Shown here: in pieces, positions 48,642 through 64,000 of the stretch | Position numbering within the stretch: the first letter of the stretch is position 1 | How the letters are laid out: each line of letters starts with the position of its first letter | Source: Auanema rhodensis | Taxonomy: Eukaryota; Nematoda; Chromadorea; Rhabditida; Rhabditidae | Assembly (NCBI GenBank): GCA_964057225.1 | Contig: OZ059894.1 | Location: 10,054,131 to 10,118,130 of the forward strand | Direction of reading: 5' to 3' | DNA: 64,000 bases | Translations under genes and position numbers: made by a program | Notes under the pieces: model-generated | Database searches by the model: none | Told to the model about the DNA's origin: nothing | Seen by the model: only the letters and a program-made list of their open reading frames with translations

Positions 48642-51600
48642 GAGAAGAAAAATGAATTATTTGAAATGTAAAAATAAAGATTTTCAAATATTAAACTGAA
48701 TAAATGAGGTAAACAATGAAATGAGGAAGAATTTATATGTTGAAGAATGTGTGTGTGTGTGTTTATTGCCCCAAAATATGTATGAAATTGATGATAATAT
48801 GTGGAGAAGTTTTCATAGAAAAATCATTCAATTTGAATAAAAAAAAAACTTTTCAGAAACAAATGTTAAAGATAATAGTTAATAATGATATAATACGTAA
48901 TATTAATCATATAATATGTAAATATCATGTGATATACAATCATATATTCATACAAAATGTTTGTTATTATTTAATTTTTATTGATCTATAACGTATGAAC
49001 ATATGAATGAATAAGATATAAAGATTATTATTGTTAAGAAATATTATAAATTTCTTCTTAAAATTAATTATAATGTTTAGTTATAGTATATATTACTATT
49101 ATACACATATTCAGGTACGTGACTTCAACATCTCAAACGGCTTTTGTACCCTGGCACTGCGTTTATGATTTCACTCAATTTCACTTCAATTTTTCAAATA
49201 ATTTTAGATTTAATCTAAATATATATGTAGCATGATTATCTAATATATTATATTTAAAATAATAGCTCATATAATTATAGATGTACATACATTAATGCAT
49301 AGTAAAGTTATATTATAAGAATAAATTAAAATCAGAAAACAGGACAGATCAAAATTCATTGAGAAATTGACGAAAATATGTCAAATCAAACTACTAGTCT
49401 TACCATAACATCTATAAAATTACTTAAAGCAAATTGTTTCTCTGTGAATGAGGATGGAAAGGGGCATTTCCTATTAACAGCCAAGATAACGTGAAATAGC
49501 TTTGTTTCTCGATGCGGAAATTCAAAAACGAATTTGTGTGTGGTGAGATGTTACTCAGACGAAAAAGTGATAAAACATGAATAATAAGAAAGAAAGACTA
49601 TTCAAATAAAACTTATATATATATCTATATCTTTATGTATATTATATACAATAACTATAGGCATGTATGGGTTATAAACAAATGAAAAATAAGATTACGG
49701 TAGCTATGTATATGTGTAGTTTAAAAGTTTAAATATAATATTTATATTATTAAATGTTTATTAATAGAATATAATGTACTATATATATATATAGTTTAAG
49801 CTTAATATTCTTTCATCTTTTTTTTTTAATATTTATTGGTATTGGATGAAAAGTTTTGAGAAGCAGAATAGAAAAAAGAAAATAGTTTAACCAATTTATA
49901 AACTTCGACTATCAAGTATGCACTGACAGTCAATGAAACAATTGTAGTTCATTGATGAAACTAATTTCCGGCTTTTAACGATAATGGAAATTGAGAAAGG
50001 AATTGAGATTGAGTAGAAGATTTTTAAAAATTGTCTTCCTTAACCCACTCATTTTGCGTCACATATGTATGACAGTCATCTGATATCATCAGATTTGAAA
50101 TATCAACCGCATTGTACGTACTTCAAAAGTAAAATGAAATTGGTTTTTACGTGAGTATTAGCATAAATTATGGAAAAGATGATTATCTTACACGTGAACG
50201 TGAAGAAAGAATACACGGAATAGTTAATGAAATAAGACACTATATTCATTATAATTTTAAGAAAAAAAAAGAAAAAATGAACAAAGAGGAAATAAAAAAA
50301 GAAAAAGTCAAAGTAATCTTTGCAATGCATTATAAACATTGTATTCCAAAAAAAGAATGTTGTACAAGTAAATAAAGAAACGTTTTCCCTAATTAGCTTG
50401 AATTCTGATCTTCGAATCTTGGAGCAATGGGTCATCAGAACTATGAATGTTCAAGAATGACGTTTCAGATGATTATAGAAATGACGTTGTGAAAGCTTTT
50501 GTAGTATGATGATGATGATGATGATGATGCTGATTATGCTGATGATGATAAAGAAATAATACTATTCAATATACATATCATTCATGAATTATGAAATAAT
50601 TTTCATAACATATAATATTATATTATATTAACTTTGAATAGCATAATTAGTTAATATGAAACATGTTAGCGGTGGCTAGCAACTTGCAATTGAATTTCAA
50701 TAAGCTGTATAACAACAAACGTGATGAGGTTACGTCACTCACGACGTGCAAGCTGAAACGGGTCAGTTGGACGATATGATTTCTGATGGAACACGACGTT
50801 CAAATTCAATATGAGTTCAAAAGTGATCTTGTTGAGCATGCATCTAGTACTAAATAATTTTGATTAAAGAAAGAGGTGACGTTAGCTTTCTGAAGACAAC
50901 GCGTTAACATCACATCGGAAGCCGATGATGTTTTATAAGATCTTTTTGAATGACAATTGAACTATTTGAGATATTGAACAGACTAATTTTATAAAGAAAA
51001 AAAAGAGAAAAGGAACTTCAATAAATTCTGCAAAAGATGTGACATACAGAGACATCAGGTTACAACTAATATATAAAGTGTTTGAACTAATTTTACTTTT
51101 GTTAAACATGTGTTGTAAGCTATCTGTCGATCATTTCTTCATCTGAGGTCTTCTATTCAATAGCAATATACCGAGTGCAGATGTTTTCTTTAATCTTTCT
51201 TTTTTAAAAACTACTTTCAATCTTAAAATTTTGTTAATTTCTATTGAAATCGAAGAAGAGAAAAAGGAATGGCAAAGTACTTCGAAAAGAGAATGAGCGT
51301 AATATTGCTTGCTAATAATAGTTTTGAAAGCTTGAAATGAAAAGAGAAAAGTTATAGGCATGTATATCATAAGTAAAAAAAACTGAAAGCGTTATTTAAA
51401 TAAAGGAAGAAAGAAGCTTTTATTTTAAATTTACGATTCTCTTTGTCTCCCTCTCTAGTTCTCTTTCTCTTGCCACTATTTTTCGCCAGCTCTCTATATC
51501 TTGGCATTCCCACTCTTCTCCGATTTTCACCAACGGCAACAAACTTTTTCACAAACAATTTAGTTTCCTTAATTGGAAATCAGTAAGATTAAAATAATTT

Positions 51601-51917
51601 TTGAGAGACAAAAATATTTTTATTGCACAAAACAGTATTGGCTAAGAATATTAGTCAAATAATATTTCTTCTGAATACCTTAGTGGCAAAAAACACAAAA
51701 ATTATGTGAAACAATGAGAAATTCAAATGGTAGGTTTGATGATAATTCAATAGAAACGTTAAATTCGAACAGTAATATTAATCATTTTTTGATAAAAACA
51801 AAGATTGAATACAGAAAAACATATAAAATTTAGAAAAAATGCTCCAAAACGTAGAAAGTTAACGAGAAACCATGCTAATTAACTAGCTTGGAAGAAGAAA
51901 AGTCAATTTTCAGTAGC

Positions 51918-52079
51918 TTAGCTCAACAAGCACATCTGCTTTTCAAGTTTTTCATCTGGCTCCTCCTTCAGCATCTCCTTCTTCTCTAAACTCTTTGAAA
52001 TAAGAGCTTTCCTGTTACAAACGAATAAGGATTGTCCGGGAACATCCTCACTTACATGTTTGGTATGCTTTGTTGATGT
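51918..52079 (-). CDS. Candidate 3' end of a small minus-strand gene
   Basis: A 24-nt exon (52056-52079) ends in a perfect nematode donor, AACAT/gtaagtg. A 44-nt intron with acceptor TTTGTAACAG leads to 51918-52011. The joined frame reads HQQSIPNM then KALISKSLEKKEMLKEEPDE and ends KQMCLLS, stop. Intron length and signals match those of the real genes here, and the C-terminus is charged and helical. I could not connect further upstream exons, though a donor-like GCT/gtaagg at about 52286 and acceptor TTCTTTCAG at about 52250 suggest more. Product unknown. Confidence 0.35.
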   Translation of the reverse strand, partial: TSTKHTKHVSEDVPGQSLFVCNRKALISKSLEKKEMLKEEPDEKLEKQMCLLS

Positions 52080-53906
52080 CTACACGTCATAGAGTTTGCA
52101 TATCATAGTTAAGATATCAAGTGAAAAGTATTAATTTATGGAAAAAAGTTATAAAAATCCTCCAACATTAAATATTTTTCATAATTTAGAGGAAGAAAAA
52201 GGAAAAAGAAGCATTGTCCAGGAAATGCTTGCTCAACAGCTTTGCCTGAAAGAATAAATGGCACTAAATCTCTTTGGCCTTACAGCGAATTTGGATTTTT
52301 CAAAAAACAAAGAAATTAAGAAAAATAGATCTTTATCATGCATTAGTAATACTACAGTAATAGTTTGTTATTATGAGAATGAATGGACAGAAAAGGAAAA
52401 TGGGAGACAAATGGATAAGAAGTTTGACGGAGTTGAGTTGAGACTACTTCTTTGGCATGTACTACATACATTCATATGAGAAAACAACACATTCTCTTCG
52501 TTTGCCCGAAAATTCATCAAGTTTTCAAACAACTTTTTGGACTTTTATTTGACTTTGTTGATGCTGCAAACAAAATAGCCAAAAACCTCAGAACTGATCA
52601 TTGAAAAGCATTTCAATACCGGTAATTGTTTTTTCTTTTTTTTTTTTGCACGTTCAGTCTAATACACATGATTCGCATAATTAGATAATCTGTAGTAGTC
52701 ATTGGTAGTCAAAGTTTGAAGACAACGAAATTTAATGATAAATGAACAGATTAGCTATGAACATCCTGTTTGAGCATTTCGGGGGTTTGTACCTTATCAA
52801 GTAGAATGCTTCCGCGTTAGTGCCAACCTTCATCGTCTGTCTCTCATACGGATCTTCCCAATGAGTCCATAATGAAAATGCTCTATGTTATAGAATAGCC
52901 AACTTGACATGGCTCAGCAATTAAGTTGAAGTCATTCTGTATCCGGAAAAGGAAGTTCGGTTACTCATCTTATCCCCCGCAAAGCTTTCTGTTTTTATTA
53001 CAGAAGGAGCTACTGCGTTGTAATTCCAGAGTTGAAGTGGATGTAGCTCGTTGAAATACTAATTTCCTAGCAAAAAAAGGAAGGAGAATATATGACACAT
53101 ATCACATATTTATGCACATTTCGTAAATTAAGACATAATTATATATTAACAACAATAATAATCTGATCAATTGGTAAGATTTTGATACAATTGATCATTA
53201 AGGAATTCTAGGCATCTACAAATGCAGTGAGGTAGTGCAATCCTTAATTCTTTAAGTTTTACTGCCTATGGATTGAAGCAATGCCTGGGCTCCCAAATTA
53301 AATACATATGAGCTTAATCATAGATGCTCTCATTAATAACATAATCTGAGTCTATACAATAACGGTGAGAGGTTAAACAAGCAGGTAGGTTATGAAAAAT
53401 GAAAGAGAAAATAAGAATAGGAGTGGGAGGAAGAGGAAGGGAGAGACAGTGGGATAGGGTGTGGGAACAGTAGAGGACAGTGAAAAATAAGAATTAAAAA
53501 ATAATTCCAATATCTAAAATGATTTTTAGGAGAGAAAGGGAGCAGAGAGTGAATACCGGACAAGAGGCACCTGGAGAATTAGCAGATGTAAAGCCAGTGT
53601 TAATAAATAGTTGGTGTAAAAGATGACTACAATAGTACAGAAATAAATTTTGCCGTTCTTTCTTGAGAAAAAAAAACAGAAGAAAAAAAGAAGAAAAAAA
53701 CAATAAAATGTATCACAATATATAGGACTATGTAAATTATATATATATGAACAAGGCAAAATACATATAACCAGCAGCAAACTTAGCACCGAAATAGGCA
53801 TTGATATAGGTGAACACATACGAGGAATTTCCTATTGAAGCAGACACAAGGAAGGGCAGTAAACCACATTTAAGGATATAATTTTGACTCTAAAACGAGA
53901 CACAAG

Positions 53907-62132
<8,226 letters not shown>

Positions 62133-62543
62133 CTAAATACAGAATATCTCAATATGAGCCGGTGAAAATTCGTAAACAATTGGTTCGCTATGACTCAAAA
62201 ATCTACTATGAGTTGAGCAAAGATTAATCAGTTTGAAAAACTAGGACGACAGCCGGAAATTGAAACAATATAACAGGCGGTGTAGAAATGTTACTTTTTC
62301 ATAAACACTCCAATTTGTTTTATAATAAAACAAAGCTAATACGTAAAGAAAAAACAAAATTTGCAGCCGAGAATTTATATTTCTAAGTCATATCGATTGC
62401 ATAAAGTGCATTTCTCCTAGGGTTACAACACATTGGGACACTGGTCATCATTTACTCCAACTGTTCAGAGGATATTTCAGAATATAGACAAAATTAAACA
62501 AGAAAAAGAAGAAAAGTAAGATGGAAAATAATAGAAAACTCAC

Positions 62544-62639
62544 AGTGATTTTATCGAGCGTGCTTGGGGCTGACCACACGATGATATGAACGTTCTACTT
62601 TAATGATCTTGCAACGGCTGTAAGGACATCTATCAAATC
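62544..62639 (-). other. Candidate 5' UTR exon of the MRCK gene
   Basis: Bounded by acceptor CTGTTTCAG and donor ATCACT/gtgagt. If cis-spliced to the ATG exon at 62132 it is non-coding: the frame entering the ATG has TAG within it, which also supports 62132 as the true start. Another frame ends in a stop after SRCKIIKVERSYHRVVSPKH, so it could instead be the last exon of an upstream gene. Confidence 0.4.
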
Positions 62640-64000
62640 CTGAAACAGTGGATTAGAGAAAAGATAGCTACAACAGGGAAACGAATTAAAGTCTGAGAAA
62701 GACGAATAAATAGTTGAATTGGGAGAGTAAGTAGGTTCATTCAAGTGCCAAGGCAAGCCCGAGATTATTTACTCACTCAAATCAGAAGAAAATATCCATT
62801 AATCAATCAATGAAACAAGTTGATCACTGGTGAACTTTATAAAAATTTTTATGGAGAATTAGTATTTGAATGAATGTAGTGAATGTTCATAAGAGATATC
62901 ATAGACGAAAAATTGAACCAGCAAGCAACATAAGGGAGAGGCCATTCACTCAACACACACCACATGCATACAGAGAAATACACACACACAATGTCATCTG
63001 CCGTGTTTGGTAATATAGAGGAGTGTTTTGATTGAATTTAGTCGGTATTGGATTATTTTAAATGGAATTCAATGATATAGAGATGTATTCCATTCAGTTG
63101 AGAGCAGAAAATTAGCATACTAGCCCAGCAAAGTTAGTGGTCTTGTACCGAATTGTTCATAGTTTAAAGAGGTTACGAGTACGGAGTTTGCGCCAGCAAA
63201 AATAAATGCGCCTTAGATGGTCAAGGCGTCTTATAGCTAGCGCGTATACAAGAAGTCTCGTACAGTGCTGGTTGAAAAACATCTTAAAGAGCAGAGGATG
63301 ATAAAGAAGATTCGGGTGATGAAAATGGTGACGATGAGAATGTTGTGTTGATCAGAGAGGAAAGTAGTAGCATAAAACATCATTGAATAAGACACATAGA
63401 GGTGTGGCTATACTTAGAGTCAAAGAGTTTTGTTGACTTTCCGTACCCTTTTTTGGTCAGCATCTAATGTCACCTTGAGCGCACAACGGGCCTAGGAGGA
63501 CAGTTGCGTTAGCTGCCAACCTACTGCTGGGTAAGAAAGACTTGGAAGACAGATCCGAGTGATGAGGCTGAGTCATAGCCGGCAAAAACGAAACAGACGC
63601 GGAAAAGAGACTTGACAGTCCTAACAGAATATAAGCACAAAGGGCCAACCATTGGGAAAGCGAAAAGAAGGAAGAATCGGTTGGAAATAAGTGTGGATGG
63701 GTATAAAAGGGACGCCAGGTCAGTTACGATTGGCCAGCTTATCGCATTGCGCTATCTTATAACGTGAAGCTGACGGCTAGACAGCTACTAGACATGGGGA
63801 AAAGGGGAGAAAAGGGTGGGAACATTGAGCTCTAAGTTGTAATATTTCGAAAAGGTGCCAAATAAACTGACGAACGAAAAGAACTAACAAAATATGAGAG
63901 GAACTGATGATCGAGTGTATATGTGTGTGTGTGTTGTGATCAAATCAGAAATTGTAGCCACATATCGCAATTTCAAGAGGATGTTCTAGCAAATGGGAAG
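62640..64000. other. Upstream flank of the MRCK gene
   Basis: No exon model could be built. The section 63170-63800 is more GC-rich than the window average. A minus-strand open frame at 63457-63648 lacks a good ATG and splice partners. A TATA-like box lies on the plus strand at 63702. A CA-rich run is near 62955-62990 and a GT run near 63921-63936. Confidence 0.55.
63702..63709 (+). promoter_or_regulatory. TATA-box-like sequence, plus strand
   Basis: GGGTATAAAAGGGACGCC contains a perfect TATAAAAG in a GC-rich context. It points to the right, out of the window. An ATG follows at 63794 but its frame closes after 13 codons, so any gene would need to start further right. Confidence 0.3.

Larger units (their letters stand above)
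40490..53906. other. 13.4-kb repeat-rich region with few coding traces
   Basis: No multi-exon gene could be built here. It contains at least eight long GA/TC tracts, poly(A)/poly(T) runs and AT-rich short inverted repeats. Weak candidates are a 39-codon plus-strand frame at 47203-47322, a plus-strand frame at about 50121-50374 with charged helical composition, and two linked minus-strand exons at 51918-52079. The section 52740-53060 is less AT-rich but I could not assemble exons from it. Confidence 0.6.

Noticed and set aside
63457-63648. Minus-strand ORF with a signal-peptide-like beginning (ALCAYILLGLSSLFSASVSF)
   Set aside because: The nominal start is TTG, not ATG, no splice partners were found, and the true ATG nearby is in another frame that closes.

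Overview
The window looks like nuclear DNA from a nematode. It is AT-rich. Most genes are split by very short introns (about 38-60 nt) with GT..AG ends and mostly TTTCAG/TTTTAG-like acceptors. Three of the four genes have an acceptor within 0-15 nt of the first ATG, as expected for spliced-leader trans-splicing. The gene content (a UIG-1-like RhoGEF, a nematode-type peptide GPCR, an MRCK kinase) fits. Acceptors are looser than in Caenorhabditis (several end in AAG), so I do not name a genus. I see no tRNA, rRNA, CRISPR array or complete transposon. Layout: 1-4.8 kb is non-coding with TC/GA microsatellites. A plus-strand gene for a tetraspan membrane protein (416 aa) lies at 4788-7110, followed by three possible alternative last exons up to 8384. 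Convergent to it is a large minus-strand RhoGEF gene (8493-30115, 22 coding exons, 954 aa, DH-PH). This is most likely the orthologue of C. elegans uig-1 / vertebrate PLEKHG1-3. Its last 16 exons are packed into 3.2 kb, while the disordered N-terminus is spread over two introns of 8.4 and 9.1 kb full of purine-rich simple repeats. A further likely coding exon lies upstream at 33.5 kb. A minus-strand rhodopsin-type GPCR (388 aa) is at 37729-40489. The region 40.5-53.9 kb is repeat-rich and has only faint traces of coding, the best being a pair of exons at 51918-52079. The right end carries a minus-strand MRCK gene (53907-62132, 40 coding exons, 1731 aa): kinase, coiled coil, C1, PH, CNH and CRIB, all with intact diagnostic residues. 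The most interesting observation is inside the MRCK gene. Exon 14 stays open past its splice donor for another 141 codons, then has a stop and a canonical AATAAA 178 nt downstream. If used, this gives a 683-aa protein with kinase, short coiled coil, a very basic linker and a C-terminal hydrophobic segment. That is the architecture of vertebrate DMPK (a tail-anchored paralogue), here produced from an MRCK locus. Functionally, uig-1-like proteins activate Cdc42 and MRCK is a Cdc42 effector through its CRIB motif, so the two big genes belong to one pathway and lie on the same strand. All exon models were derived by hand from splice signals and reading-frame continuity. No expression or homology search was available.
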